Below, piece by piece: positions 8,189 to 17,017 of a DNA stretch of 45,621 bases. Within the stretch, counting starts at the first letter, position 1. The number at the start of each line of letters is the position of its first letter. Origin of the DNA: Vulcanococcus limneticus LL (lineage in GTDB: Bacteria; Cyanobacteriota; Cyanobacteriia; PCC-6307; Cyanobiaceae); contig NZ_NQLA01000026.1 in NCBI RefSeq assembly GCF_002252705.1, positions 1 through 45,621 of the forward strand. The letters run 5' to 3'. Made by a program: the position numbers and the translations under genes. The notes below the pieces were generated by a model. It searched no databases and was not told the origin of the DNA. It was given only the letters and a program-made list of their open reading frames with translations.

Positions 8189-9835
8189 ATGGGCGAGCTG
8201 GTGGACGTGGTGGTGGTGGGCGGCGGGGCCGCCGGCCTGATGGCCTGCCTGGAGCTGCCCGCGGGCCTGCGGGTGCTGCTGCTGAGCAAGGAGCGGGCCC
8301 CACGCTCCGCCAGCCGCTGGGCCCAGGGCGGCATCGCCGCCGTGACCCGCCCGGAGGACAGCTTCGCCAGCCACATCGCCGACACCCTCAAGGCCGGCGC
8401 TGACCTCTGCGATCGCGCCGCTGTGGAGCTGCTGGTGCGCCAGGCCCCAGCCTGCGTGGAGCGGCTGCTGCAGCTGGGCATGGACTTCGACCGCCAGGAC
8501 GGGGGCCTCAGCACCACCCTGGAGGCGGCCCACAGCCACCGGCGCGTCCTGCACGCCCAGGACCGCACCGGCGGCGCCCTGGTGGATGCCCTGGAACGGG
8601 AGGTGCTGCGCCGCCCGGGGCTGGAGCGGCGCCTCGATGCGGTGGCCCTGCAGCTCTGGATGGAGGCAGGCCGCTGCTGCGGCCTGCAGGTGCTGGAGCA
8701 GGGACGCGTGCACTGGATCGGCGCCCGGGCGGTGGTGCTGGCCAGCGGCGGCGGTGGCCACCTGTTCGCCAACACCACCAATCCGGCCCAGGCCAGCGGC
8801 GACGGGGTGGCGATGGCCTGGCGCGCCGGCGCCGCCATCCGCGACCTGGAGTTCGTGCAGTTCCACCCCACGGCGCTGATGCTGCCGGGGGCCCCCCACT
8901 TCCTGATCTCCGAAGCGGTGCGCGGCGAGGGGGCGCGGCTGGTGGAGCCGGATGGGAGCAGCCCGGTGGCCCAGCTGGCCGGGGGTGATCTGGCTCCCCG
9001 GGACGCCGTGAGTCGGGCCCTGGTGCGGCGCATGCGCGAACTGCGTCTCAGCCATGTGGGCCTGGACCTGCGGCCGGTGGGCCGGGCGCGGCTGGAGCAG
9101 CAGTTCCCCACGATCCTGGGTCGCTGCCGCGAGCTGGGCCTGGAACCGCTGGAGGGGCCGATCCCCGTGGCGCCGGCAGCCCACTACTGGATGGGCGGCA
9201 TCCGCACCGACCTGGCCGCGGCCACCAGCCTGAGCGGGCTCTACGCCGTGGGGGAGGTGGCCAGCACTGGCGTACACGGCGCCAACCGCCTGGCGAGCAA
9301 CTCGCTGATGGAGTGCCTGGTGTTCGCCCGCCAGCTGCGGCAGATCGAACTGGGCGCACCGCCCAGGAGCGTCTCGCCGCAGCCCCGGACAGAGCCCGAC
9401 GGCGCCAACCCAGCGGCGGTTCTGACCAGCTCCGATCCCGAGGAGCTGCAACGGCGCATCCAGCAGCTGCGCCAGCGCTGCTGGCAGGTGGCAGGGGTGG
9501 AGCGACATGCCGCTCCCCTCGCCGATGGACTGCAGCGGATCCGACGCGAGCGCTGCGCGATGGAGGCCACCCCGGCGCTGCAGCGCATCCTGGCCAGCCC
9601 CCCAGAGGTGGAACTGAGCCTCAACAAGGCCTCCCAGCGCTGGCTGAGTGCCGCCCAGGAGTTGAGCCAGCGCCTGGCCGTGGCGGAACTGCTGCTGGAG
9701 TCAGCCCTGTTCCGGCAGGAAAGCCGGGGCGGCCACTACCGCGTGGATGCCCCGGCGGCCCAACCGTTCTGGCAGCGCCACAGCCTGCAGCAGCGGGGGC
9801 GGCGGATCAGCACCGAGCCGATCGGGGCGGGCTGA
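8189..9835 (+). CDS. nadB: L-aspartate oxidase NadB
   Basis: FAD enzyme that oxidises L-aspartate to iminoaspartate, the first step of de novo NAD synthesis (with NadA). 548 aa. It has an N-terminal dinucleotide-binding motif (VVVVGGGAAGLMA, 7-19), the active-site region SRWAQGGIAAV (42-52), the LASGGGGHLFANTTNP FAD loop, EFVQFHPT, and AAHYWMGGIRTDL followed by GLYAVGEVASTGVHGANRLASNSLMECLVF. The C-terminal helical domain is complete. ATG 8189 is preferred over TTG 8147, which lies inside the psbU terminator. The choice of NadB over succinate dehydrogenase flavoprotein rests on the short C-terminal domain and the SNSLMECLVFARQ segment. Confidence 0.96.
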   Translation: MGELVDVVVVGGGAAGLMACLELPAGLRVLLLSKERAPRSASRWAQGGIAAVTRPEDSFASHIADTLKAGADLCDRAAVELLVRQAPACVERLLQLGMDFDRQDGGLSTTLEAAHSHRRVLHAQDRTGGALVDALEREVLRRPGLERRLDAVALQLWMEAGRCCGLQVLEQGRVHWIGARAVVLASGGGGHLFANTTNPAQASGDGVAMAWRAGAAIRDLEFVQFHPTALMLPGAPHFLISEAVRGEGARLVEPDGSSPVAQLAGGDLAPRDAVSRALVRRMRELRLSHVGLDLRPVGRARLEQQFPTILGRCRELGLEPLEGPIPVAPAAHYWMGGIRTDLAAATSLSGLYAVGEVASTGVHGANRLASNSLMECLVFARQLRQIELGAPPRSVSPQPRTEPDGANPAAVLTSSDPEELQRRIQQLRQRCWQVAGVERHAAPLADGLQRIRRERCAMEATPALQRILASPPEVELSLNKASQRWLSAAQELSQRLAVAELLLESALFRQESRGGHYRVDAPAAQPFWQRHSLQQRGRRISTEPIGAG

Positions 9836-9874
9836 TCCACCGGAGCCGGTAAATCAGCGCCACCAGAGCGAGGT

Positions 9875-10816
9875 TCAGAAACCGCTGGGCCCCTTGTAGC
9901 CACTCAGGTCTGCCAGCTTCGCGAGCGGCTTGACGCCGGAATCCAGCTGACCGTTGATCTCCCAGGTGGGGAAGCCCTCGATCTTCTTGGCGTCGCAGAG
10001 GGCCTTCTGGCTGTTGCGACCGTCGGGGGCGCACTCGATCACCGTGAGCTTGGCGGTGGCCTGCTTGCCGAACAGCTCTTTCTGCTCATGGCAGTGGGGG
10101 CACCAGTAGGCCGTGTACATGCGGGCGCCACTGGCGCTGAGGTGCTCGGCCAGGGCCAGCTTGGCGGGGCTGCTCTCAGCCACAACGGCCGGAGGCACCC
10201 CCTGGCCGAGGGAGCCGTCCGGCCGGTTGGCCGAGGCGGCCCAGCCCAGGCTCACCACCCCCACCAGCAGGGCCGTGATCACGCCCCGGAACAGCAGCTG
10301 GCCCCGGTCCTCCCAGTCGCCACCCACCAGGCTGAGCACGAACAGCGACAGGCTCAGCAGGGCCGAGAGGATGCAGAAGGGGCAGCAGTCGCGGATGCCG
10401 AAGGCCATCACCCCCACCAGCACCGCGCTGAACACCGCCATGGCGGTGCTGAGCAGGAACAGCCCCCAGAGACTCGGCTGGGACAGCCGGGCCCGGACCT
10501 CCCCCTGCAGCACCAGCGGCACCACCGCCAGCAACAGGACGGCGCTGTAGGCCAGGAAGCCGAACAGGGAGAGGGGCTGGCCGAACAGGCTGCCCCAGGC
10601 GCTCGCCAGCACCTTCTCGCAGCCGTTGCAGCCGAAGAACGCCTCTTTCGGGCAGGTGAGAGCCCCGATCAGGCCCCATTTCTTGAGGGTGACCGAGCCG
10701 GTGTCGATGGCGCCGATCGTGGCCAGCACCGCAATCGCCACCCGCACCCACTTGCGGCCGGGATCGCTGCGGCGCCGGCTGCTGCCGAGGCGCTCGCTCA
10801 GGCGGGAGGAGGTCAC
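9875..10816 (-). CDS. VKOR-thioredoxin fusion disulfide-forming enzyme
   Basis: Membrane oxidoreductase of the vitamin K epoxide reductase family fused to a thioredoxin-like domain; it transfers electrons from folding lumenal or periplasmic proteins to quinone, making disulfides. 313 aa. The N-terminal part has about five helices, with loop cysteines C63 and C66 (CNGC) and the quinone-proximal CPFC at 145-148. The C-terminal domain carries the CPHC redox motif (239-242). Start GTG (10814-10816) overlaps the stop of btpA as GTGA, so the pair is coupled. Cyanobacterial and plant homologues (LTO1) assist photosystem assembly, which fits the btpA and psbU surroundings. Confidence 0.94.
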   Translation of the reverse strand: MTSSRLSERLGSSRRRSDPGRKWVRVAIAVLATIGAIDTGSVTLKKWGLIGALTCPKEAFFGCNGCEKVLASAWGSLFGQPLSLFGFLAYSAVLLLAVVPLVLQGEVRARLSQPSLWGLFLLSTAMAVFSAVLVGVMAFGIRDCCPFCILSALLSLSLFVLSLVGGDWEDRGQLLFRGVITALLVGVVSLGWAASANRPDGSLGQGVPPAVVAESSPAKLALAEHLSASGARMYTAYWCPHCHEQKELFGKQATAKLTVIECAPDGRNSQKALCDAKKIEGFPTWEINGQLDSGVKPLAKLADLSGYKGPSGF

Positions 10817-11703
10817 GGGGCCATCTCGATCTGGGGCGATTGTGGCAGCAGTCCCGGCAGCTGCAGCCTCAGGGCCCGCACCCGCTGCCCATCCACCGGA
10901 CTGGCCAGCTGGCCGCCGCGCTTGAGGGCGGACCCCACGATCAGGCCATCACAGCGGCTCGCCAGGGCGGCAGCCGTCTCCAGCGTGGCGCCGCTGCCCA
11001 CCAGCACGGGGGCCCCTGGCACCACCTGGGCCGCGGCACTCCGGGCCTGCTCCAGATCGCCCAGGGCCGTGGGCTGACCCGTGCCGCTGCCCGACACGAT
11101 CACGGCATCGGCGCCGCCGCGCTCCAGGGTGTCGCGCACGGCCTCCTGCAAGGACAGCGGCGCCAGGGGCGCCCCGTGCTTCACCAGCACATCCGCCAGG
11201 ATCGCGATGCCGTCAGCCCCGCCGGATCCGGCGCCGCGGCCATCGGCCCCCAACAACCGCCGTCGTCGCAGCAGCTCGGCCGCCGGCCCCTCAATCAGTC
11301 CCTGGTCCGTGACCGTGGCGCCGGTGAGCACGTTCACCCGGATGAAGCGGGCGCCGCTGGCCGCGGCGATGCCCAGGGCCGCCAGGGCGTCGTTGCGCAG
11401 CACATTGATCCCCACGGGGCGCTCCTGGGCCATCGCCACCACGGCCGTGGCGATGCGGGCCATCGCCGCCACCGTTTCCGGCGGCACGGCGCTGGCGAAG
11501 AAGGGGACATCGCCGAAGTTCTCCACGATCAGGCCATCGGCGCCGCCTTCCAGATAGGCCAGGGCATCCGCCAGAGCCGCCCGTTCCACGGCAGGCAGGT
11601 CGCCGGCCCAGCGCGGCGAGCCCGGCAGCGGCCGCAGGTGCACCACCCCGATCAGGGGACAGGCCTGGGCGAACAGGCGCTGCCAGCGGGAAGAGTCAGC
11701 CAT
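10813..11703 (-). CDS. btpA: Photosystem I biogenesis protein BtpA
   Basis: BtpA/SgcQ family TIM-barrel-like protein, 296 aa. In Synechocystis BtpA is a peripheral thylakoid protein needed for accumulation of photosystem I reaction-centre proteins, and that role is inferred here. Family features include PLIGVVHLRPLPGSPRW near the N-terminus, GGADGLIVENFGDVPF, RPVGINVLRNDALAAL, ARFIRVNVLTGA, GADAVIVSGSGTG and the GLIVGSALKRGG phosphate-loop-like segment. ATG at 11701-11703. It is divergent from rimO across a spacer holding a tandem repeat and is followed without a gap by the VKOR fusion gene. Confidence 0.95.
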   Translation of the reverse strand: MADSSRWQRLFAQACPLIGVVHLRPLPGSPRWAGDLPAVERAALADALAYLEGGADGLIVENFGDVPFFASAVPPETVAAMARIATAVVAMAQERPVGINVLRNDALAALGIAAASGARFIRVNVLTGATVTDQGLIEGPAAELLRRRRLLGADGRGAGSGGADGIAILADVLVKHGAPLAPLSLQEAVRDTLERGGADAVIVSGSGTGQPTALGDLEQARSAAAQVVPGAPVLVGSGATLETAAALASRCDGLIVGSALKRGGQLASPVDGQRVRALRLQLPGLLPQSPQIEMAP

Positions 11704-11791
11704 GGCGGCAGGGAACGGGGCCGAGGGACGTCTGGGTAGGGTGAAGGATTGGCCGGCGCGCGGTCAGCGGTCAACGGCAGGGATCGTGCCT

Positions 11792-11881
11792 CAACGACCC
11801 CTACCTAAACGATCCGTGCCTCAACGATCTGTACCCCAACGATCCGGGATCCAACCATCCGTGATCCAGAGATCCCGGCCA
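11792..11881. repeat. Degenerate 15-bp tandem repeat, six units
   Basis: Six consecutive 15-bp units with consensus near CAACGATCCGTGNCC: 11792-11806, 11807-11821, 11822-11836, 11837-11851, 11852-11866 and 11867-11881, the last ones more diverged. It lies in the btpA-rimO divergent spacer, 42 bp before the rimO ATG. Because 15 is a multiple of three, an overlapping plus frame (11702-11926) reads Pro-Gln-Arg-Ser-Val-like pentapeptides and ends ATGA-fashion on the rimO start, but I do not call it a gene. Confidence 0.75.
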
Positions 11882-11922
11882 CCGATCCCAGTCCCAGCCA
11901 GTCCGCAGCCGTATCAGACGCC

Positions 11923-13341
11923 ATGAGCCAGAACGCCGGAGACGCCGCTCCCCGCAGCCCTGCTGCACCGGGCAAGACCGTGGCCTTCGCCCACCTGGGC
12001 TGCGAGAAGAACCGGGTGGACACCGAGCACATGCTCGGCCTCCTGGCCCAGGCGGGCTACGGCGTCAGCGCCGACGAAGCCGACGCCACGGTGGTGGTGG
12101 TCAACACCTGCAGCTTCATCCAGGAGGCACGCGAGGAGTCGGTGCGCACCCTGGTGGAGCTGGCGGAGCAGGGCAAGGAACTGATCATCGCCGGCTGCCT
12201 GGCCCAGCACTTCCAGGAGGAGCTGCTGGAGAGCCTCCCCGAGGCCCGGGCGATCGTGGGCACCGGCGACTACCAGCACATCGTGAGCGTGCTGGAGCGG
12301 GTGGAGGCCGGCGAGCGGGTGAACCAGGTGAGCGCCAACCCCACCTTCGTGGGCGATGAGCACCTGCCCCGCTACCGCACCACCAGCGAGGCCGTGGCCT
12401 ACCTGAAGGTGGCCGAGGGCTGCGACTACCGCTGCGCCTTCTGCATCATTCCCCACCTGCGTGGCGACCAGCGCTCCCGCCCGATCGAATCCATCGTGGC
12501 CGAGGCGCAGCAGCTGGCGGCCCAGGGGGTGCAGGAGCTGGTGCTGATCAGCCAGATCACCACCAACTACGGCCTTGACCTCTACGGCAAGCCGAAGCTG
12601 GCGGAGCTGCTGCGGGCCCTGGGGGAGGTGGAGATCCCCTGGATCCGGGTGCACTACGCCTACCCCACGGGCCTCACCGCCGAGGTGCTGGCGGCCTACC
12701 GGGAGGTGCCCAACGTGCTGCCTTACCTGGATCTGCCGCTGCAGCACAGCCATCCCGAGGTGCTGCGGGCGATGAACCGTCCCTGGCAGGCCGAGGTGAC
12801 CGGCGGTGTGCTGCGCCGCATCCGCGAGCAGCTGCCCGAGGCCGTGCTGCGCACCACCTTCATCGTGGGCTTCCCCGGCGAAACCGAGGAGCAGTTCCAG
12901 CACCTGCTGGATTTCGTGGCCGAGCAGCAGTTCGACCACGTGGGCGTGTTCACCTTCTCGCCCGAGGAAGGCACCCCCGCCGCCCAACTGCCCAACCAGG
13001 TGCCCGCCGAGGTGGCGGCAGAGCGCAAGGACCGGCTGATGGCGCTGCAGCAGCCCATCGCCGCGGCGCGCAACGCCAGCTGGGTGGGGCGGATCGTGGA
13101 TGTGCTGATCGAGCAGGAGAACCCGAGCACCGGCGACATGCTCGGCCGCTGCGCTCGCTTCGCCCCCGAAGTGGATGGCGAGGTGCGGGTGCTGCCAGGC
13201 GAAGGGGGCCTGTGCGCCGCCCCGGGCACGATGGTGCCAGTACGCATCACCGCCGCCGACACCTACGACCTGGTGGGCGAGGTAGTGGGGGCCAAGGCCA
13301 TGGTGGGCGAGGCCCTCGCCGCCCGGCAGGCAGGCGCTTGA
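11923..13341 (+). CDS. rimO: Ribosomal protein S12 methylthiotransferase RimO
   Basis: Radical SAM methylthiotransferase that adds a methylthio group to Asp of ribosomal protein S12. 472 aa, three domains. The N-terminal UPF0004 domain has the cluster cysteines C27 (LGCEKN), C63 (NTCSF) and C92 (AGCLA). The radical SAM core has C167, C171 and C174 (CDYRCAFC), then [15 protein letters not shown]. The C-terminal TRAM domain spans about 395-460. The [14 protein letters not shown] signature identifies RimO rather than MiaB. ATG 11923. The stop overlaps the TTG start of the following MFS gene by 4 bp. Confidence 0.97.
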   Translation: MSQNAGDAAPRSPAAPGKTVAFAHLGCEKNRVDTEHMLGLLAQAGYGVSADEADATVVVVNTCSFIQEAREESVRTLVELAEQGKELIIAGCLAQHFQEELLESLPEARAIVGTGDYQHIVSVLERVEAGERVNQVSANPTFVGDEHLPRYRTTSEAVAYLKVAEGCDYRCAFCIIPHLRGDQRSRPIESIVAEAQQLAAQGVQELVLISQITTNYGLDLYGKPKLAELLRALGEVEIPWIRVHYAYPTGLTAEVLAAYREVPNVLPYLDLPLQHSHPEVLRAMNRPWQAEVTGGVLRRIREQLPEAVLRTTFIVGFPGETEEQFQHLLDFVAEQQFDHVGVFTFSPEEGTPAAQLPNQVPAEVAAERKDRLMALQQPIAAARNASWVGRIVDVLIEQENPSTGDMLGRCARFAPEVDGEVRVLPGEGGLCAAPGTMVPVRITAADTYDLVGEVVGAKAMVGEALAARQAGA

Positions 13342-14687
13342 GCCTGCCGAAGGCCCCCAGCCCGGCCCCCCGAGCCGACGAGGCCCCGAGCCGGTCCCCC
13401 GGGCGGCCCCCCATTGCTGCGCAGTCACCGCTCCTGGCCCTGCGCGCTGGGCTCGGAGGCCTGCGCCGCCGCCTCACCCGCCAGCAGCGCACCACCTTTC
13501 TGCTGGCCTCCGGACTGAGCACAGCGGGATCGTTTGCCGGCCTCACGGCCAAGGGCTGGCTGCTGATGCACGGCAGCTCCAACCCGCTGCTGCTGGCCCT
13601 GCACTTCGCCCTGCTCACCCTGCCCACCCTGGTGGTGAGCGGCCCTGCGGGCGTGCTGACCGACCGGCTCGGCAGCGAGCGGGTGCTGGTGCGGGCCCAG
13701 TGGGGCCTGTTCGCCGCCGCGGTGCTCGGCGCCATCGCCATCCCGATCAGCACGGGCGCCACCCAGGCGGCGCTGCTGCTGCTCAGCACCCTGGGCATCG
13801 GCACCGCCAGTGCCTATGAGCTCACGGCCCGCAACAAATACGTGGCCCTGCTGGTGGAAACCCCGGAGCAGCTGGGGCCTTACCTCACCAGCTTCTCGGT
13901 GATCTTCAACGTGGGCAAGCTGGTGGGGCCGCCGCTGGGGGGGCTGCTGCTGGCGGCCACCGGCCCCACCCTGGCCCTGGCCCTCGATGCCGCCACCTAC
14001 CTGCTGCCGATCAGCACGCTGCTGTGGCTGATGGCCCCGCACAGCGAGCGGGAGCAGCGCAGCCAGCGGGGTGAGGCCGCCAGCCTCGCCACTGCCTGGC
14101 GCGAGTGCGGACCAGGCCTGCGCCACGTGCTGGTGTTCACGGCCGTGGCCTGCCTGGTGGGCTTCTTCCACCCGGGCCTGGCGCCGCTGATGGCCAGCCG
14201 CCTGCTGGGGCCGAGCCCCCAGGAGCTGGGGGTGTTCACCAGCGTGGTGGCGGCCGGCAGTATCTGTGGAGGCGTGCTGCTGCAGCGGCGGGCCAACCTG
14301 CTGGGCGAGCGGCCGGGCCTGCTGCTGGGCCTAGCCACCCTGGTCACCGGCGTGGCGCAGGTGGGCCTGGCCCTGCCCTGGAGCCCGCAGTGGGGGCTTG
14401 CGATGGCCTTCTTGATCGGAGCCGGCACCGCCTGTCTGCTGGCGGGCACCAATCTGCTGATCCAGGTGCACGCGCCCCAGAGACTGCGGGGCCGCATGGC
14501 AGGCCTGGGCCAGATCGCCTTCCTCGGCGGTGGGGGCCTCAGCGGCCTCATGGCGGCGGGGCTGACGCTGCAAGCGGGCTTCAGCGCCTGCTTTGCCCTG
14601 CTGGGCAGCCTGGGGGCGGCGCTGGGCGTCTGGCAGCTGCTGCAACGCCGCCGGCTGCGGCTGGAGGCCCGATTCACTGTCGGGTAA
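13338..14687 (+). CDS. MFS transporter (EntS-like exporter type)
   Basis: Twelve-helix major facilitator protein of the MFS_3/EntS-like group, 449 aa; substrate unknown, export of a small molecule likely. After a Pro/Arg-rich cytoplasmic tail of about 40 residues it has the MFS loop [16 protein letters not shown] between helices 2 and 3, the [13 protein letters not shown] region, [15 protein letters not shown] and a second-half loop [13 protein letters not shown]. No ATG is available before the first helix. TTG at 13338, overlapping the rimO stop as TTGA and preceded by GGCAGG repeats, is the best start. Coupled expression with rimO is likely, though no functional link is obvious. Confidence 0.85.
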   Translation: MSLPKAPSPAPRADEAPSRSPGRPPIAAQSPLLALRAGLGGLRRRLTRQQRTTFLLASGLSTAGSFAGLTAKGWLLMHGSSNPLLLALHFALLTLPTLVVSGPAGVLTDRLGSERVLVRAQWGLFAAAVLGAIAIPISTGATQAALLLLSTLGIGTASAYELTARNKYVALLVETPEQLGPYLTSFSVIFNVGKLVGPPLGGLLLAATGPTLALALDAATYLLPISTLLWLMAPHSEREQRSQRGEAASLATAWRECGPGLRHVLVFTAVACLVGFFHPGLAPLMASRLLGPSPQELGVFTSVVAAGSICGGVLLQRRANLLGERPGLLLGLATLVTGVAQVGLALPWSPQWGLAMAFLIGAGTACLLAGTNLLIQVHAPQRLRGRMAGLGQIAFLGGGGLSGLMAAGLTLQAGFSACFALLGSLGAALGVWQLLQRRRLRLEARFTVG

Positions 14688-14732
14688 CCGGCGAAGCCGA
14701 GGGCGCAGCCTTGGTGTGGGGGGCCGGAGCCC

Positions 14733-14825
14733 TCAGATCAGCTTGACGCCGCGCAGCACCAAGGAGATGGCGGCTGCGGTGGCCAGACCACCACCCACCA
14801 GAGCCAGATAGATCGCGGCACCCAT
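14733..14825 (-). CDS. petL: PetL-like 30-aa cytochrome b6f small subunit
   Basis: A 30-codon gene encoding one transmembrane helix (YLALVGGGLATAAAISLVL) followed by the C-terminal RGVKLI. The known PetL subunits of cytochrome b6f are about 31 residues, single-span, and end in IKLI or IRLI, which is why I assign this as PetL. The small size makes this only moderately certain; another tiny photosynthetic subunit is possible. An extended -10-like element (TGC TGTAAT on the minus strand) lies 28 bp upstream of the ATG. The gene is divergent from the radical SAM gene and tail-to-tail with the MFS gene. Confidence 0.6.
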   Translation of the reverse strand: MGAAIYLALVGGGLATAAAISLVLRGVKLI

Positions 14826-14852
14826 GGGCAGCCATCCCAATACGTCGTGGTC

Positions 14853-14861
14853 ATTACAGCA
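14853..14861 (-). promoter_or_regulatory. Candidate extended -10 of the petL-like gene
   Basis: Reading the minus strand, TGC-TGTAAT ends 28 bp before the ATG of the 30-codon gene. That matches an extended -10 hexamer and would give a leader of about 20 nt. No clear -35 is seen. It is one of the few AT-rich hexamers in an otherwise GC-rich spacer. Confidence 0.45.
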
Positions 14862-14979
14862 GAAAGGCCGCCCACTCCGTGGCAGTCGCCCTAGGCTGCT
14901 ACGCACCACCAACCGGTCCGCTCCCCGCGGGGCCAGGCCGAAACTCTTCCGGTCCCCCCGGGACGTCACCCCGATCGGC

Positions 14980-16590
14980 ATGCGCACCCTCTTCGTCTAC
15001 CCGGAGTTCCCGAAGACCTTCTGGAGCTACGAGAAGATCCTCGAGCTGGTGAACCGCAAGGTGCTGCTTCCGCCGCTTGGTCTGGTGACCGTGGCGGCCC
15101 TGCTGCCCCAGAGCTGGGAGATGAAGCTGGTCGACCGCAACGTGCGGGAGGTCACCGAGGCCGAATGGGCTTGGGCCGAGCTGGTGGTCATCTCCGGGAT
15201 GATCGTGCAGAAGGCCGACATGGCCGTGCAGATCGGCAAGGCCAAGGCCCGGGGCCTGCCCGTGGCCGTGGGCGGCCCCTTCGCCAGCTCCACCCCCGAC
15301 GCCCCCGAGATTGCCCTAGCGGACTTCAAGATCCTGGACGAGGGCGAGATCACCCTGCCGCTGTTCATTGAGGCGGTGGAGCGGGGCGAGCGGGCGGGCC
15401 GTTTCAGCGCCAACGGCGAGAAGCCCGATGTGACCTCCACGCCGGTGCCGCGCTTCGACCTGCTGGAGCTCGACGCCTATGACTCGATGAGCGTGCAGTT
15501 CTCGCGGGGCTGCCCGTTCCAGTGCGAGTTCTGCGACATCATCGTGCTCTATGGCCGCAAGCCGCGCACAAAAACGCCAGAGCAACTGATCGCCGAGCTT
15601 CAGACCCTGTACGACCTGGGCTGGCGCCGATCCATCTTCCTGGTGGACGACAACTTCATCGGCAACAAGCGCAACGCCAAGCTGCTGCTGCCGGCCCTCA
15701 AGCAGTGGCAGATCGACCACGGCTATCCCTTCAGCTTCGCCACCGAGGCTTCGGTGGATCTGGCCTCCGACGAGGAGATGATGCTGATGATGGCTGAATC
15801 CCGCTTCGACTCGGTGTTCCTGGGCATCGAGACCCCGGATGAGGCCAGCCTCTCAATCGCGGGCAAACACCAGAACACCCGCAGTTCCCTGGAGGAGTCC
15901 GTCGATCGGATCACCTCCTATGGCATCCGGGTGATGGCCGGCTTCATCATCGGCTTCGACGGCGAGAAGACCGGCGCGGGCGATCGCATCGTGACCTTCG
16001 TGAGCCGCACCGGTATCCCCGCCGCGATGATGGGCATGCTGCAGGCGCTGCCCAACACCGGCCTGTGGCACCGCCTGGAGAAGGAGGGTCGCCTGATCCA
16101 GGAGAAGGCCGACGCCAAGGGCGTGAATCAGACCAACCTGCTCAACTTCGTGCCCACCCGGCCGATCCGCGACATCGCCAACGAGTACGTGGATGCCTTC
16201 TGCCGGCTGTATGAGCCGAATGCCTACATCGATCGCGTCACGCACTACTACACCAAGGTGGGCAAGCCCCGCTGGCAGAAGTACGTGCCCACCGTTGCTT
16301 TCGGCAAGGCCAGCCTGCCCTCCTGGACCGATGTGCGCGCCCTGCTGATCGTGATCGGGCGCCAGGGCATCGTGCGCGACACCCGCTGGCGTTTCTGGCG
16401 CTCGATCTTCAAGATCGCCCGCTGCAACCCCGCCAACCTGGAGCAGTTCCTGGTGACGCTCGCCCACAACGAGCACTTCCAGGAGTACAGGGGCGTGGTG
16501 ACCCACGAGATCCAGCAGCAGCTGGCTGCCCTGCCCCCCGAACCGCCCACGGCCCCCGCAGCGGCCGACCGCGAGCTGCAGCCGGCCTGA
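14980..16590 (+). CDS. B12-binding-domain radical SAM protein (DUF4070)
   Basis: Cobalamin-binding-domain radical SAM enzyme with a C-terminal DUF4070-type region, 536 aa. The N-terminal 140 residues form the Rossmann-like B12 domain, with VGGPFASSTPDAPEIALADFKILDEGE but no visible DxHxxG, so B12 would bind base-off without a His ligand. The cluster motif CPFQCEFC has Cys 178, 182 and 185, followed by DIIVLYGRKPRTKTPEQ. VDDNFIGNKRN and AGFIIGFDGE belong to the SAM barrel. The overall family includes the hopanoid enzymes HpnP and HpnJ, but many cyanobacterial paralogues are uncharacterised, so I do not assign a methylase function. ATG 14980 was chosen because the upstream extension is promoter-like and antisense to the petL leader. 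Confidence 0.88.
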   Translation: MRTLFVYPEFPKTFWSYEKILELVNRKVLLPPLGLVTVAALLPQSWEMKLVDRNVREVTEAEWAWAELVVISGMIVQKADMAVQIGKAKARGLPVAVGGPFASSTPDAPEIALADFKILDEGEITLPLFIEAVERGERAGRFSANGEKPDVTSTPVPRFDLLELDAYDSMSVQFSRGCPFQCEFCDIIVLYGRKPRTKTPEQLIAELQTLYDLGWRRSIFLVDDNFIGNKRNAKLLLPALKQWQIDHGYPFSFATEASVDLASDEEMMLMMAESRFDSVFLGIETPDEASLSIAGKHQNTRSSLEESVDRITSYGIRVMAGFIIGFDGEKTGAGDRIVTFVSRTGIPAAMMGMLQALPNTGLWHRLEKEGRLIQEKADAKGVNQTNLLNFVPTRPIRDIANEYVDAFCRLYEPNAYIDRVTHYYTKVGKPRWQKYVPTVAFGKASLPSWTDVRALLIVIGRQGIVRDTRWRFWRSIFKIARCNPANLEQFLVTLAHNEHFQEYRGVVTHEIQQQLAALPPEPPTAPAAADRELQPA

Positions 16591-16609
16591 GCAGGACGCG
16601 CCCGCTGGG

Positions 16610-17008
16610 TCAGTCCTGAATGTAGGGCTGGCCCTGCTCCAGGCAGAGTTCGGCCCGCTGCAGTTCGCGGCCCAGGTAGAGGGCGTGGTCGAGGCAGCTG
16701 ATCGGGTGGGGGCCCTCCCCTTCCGTCAGGGCAATCCCCAGCTCCTTGGCCGAGCGGGCGCGGTAGATCGCCAGCGGCTGGCGTGGACCGGCTCCCCGGC
16801 AGCTGATCACTTCGCCGGTCTCGGGGTCGGTGGCCAGGCCGCGCTCGTCGATGCCGTTGCCGTAGTGCTCGGCGATCAGCTCGCCGGCGGAGTGGTCGAG
16901 CTTGATCAGGAAATAGCCGGCGGCATCGAGGGCGATGAAGCGCTGGGAGAGGTGCTCATCGAGCGCCCGGCGCTGGTCGATACCGAAGCTGGCGGGGGTG
17001 GTGGCCAT
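16610..17008 (-). CDS. DUF4346 protein
   Basis: 132-aa cytosolic protein of the cyanobacterial DUF4346 family, unknown function. The recognisable parts are the N-terminal ALDAAGYFLIKLDHSAGELIAEHYGN and the C-terminal SAKELGIALTE followed by PISCLDHALYLGRELQRAE. From memory the family has distant similarity to methanogen tetrahydromethanopterin methyltransferase MtrA, but no cobamide function can be inferred here. ATG at 17006-17008 is the only sensible start. It lies nine bases from the 3' end of the upstream acyltransferase gene, so the two probably form one transcript, and it converges on the radical SAM gene. Confidence 0.75.
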   Translation of the reverse strand: MATTPASFGIDQRRALDEHLSQRFIALDAAGYFLIKLDHSAGELIAEHYGNGIDERGLATDPETGEVISCRGAGPRQPLAIYRARSAKELGIALTEGEGPHPISCLDHALYLGRELQRAELCLEQGQPYIQD

Positions 17009-17017
17009 GGCTCGATG

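Noticed and set aside
8153-9508. A 451-codon minus frame opposite nadB
   Set aside because: Gln/His/Gly-rich shadow of nadB with no recognisable motif.
11792-11881. Possible CRISPR array
   Set aside because: Units are directly abutting 15-mers with no spacers and no cas genes nearby.
11702-11926. A 74-codon plus frame through the 15-bp repeat, ending ATGA on rimO
   Set aside because: Its N-terminal half overlaps the btpA promoter region and its repeats follow automatically from the 15-bp period. Kept as a finding, not as a gene.
11914-13428. A 504-codon minus-strand frame opposite rimO
   Set aside because: His/Gly/Gln/Leu-rich translation with no family, exactly antisense to a clear RimO. 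It is a shadow produced by G/C-biased third positions.
14980-16590. Naming the radical SAM gene hpnP
   Set aside because: Family resemblance only; no hopanoid pathway gene is visible and paralogues are numerous.
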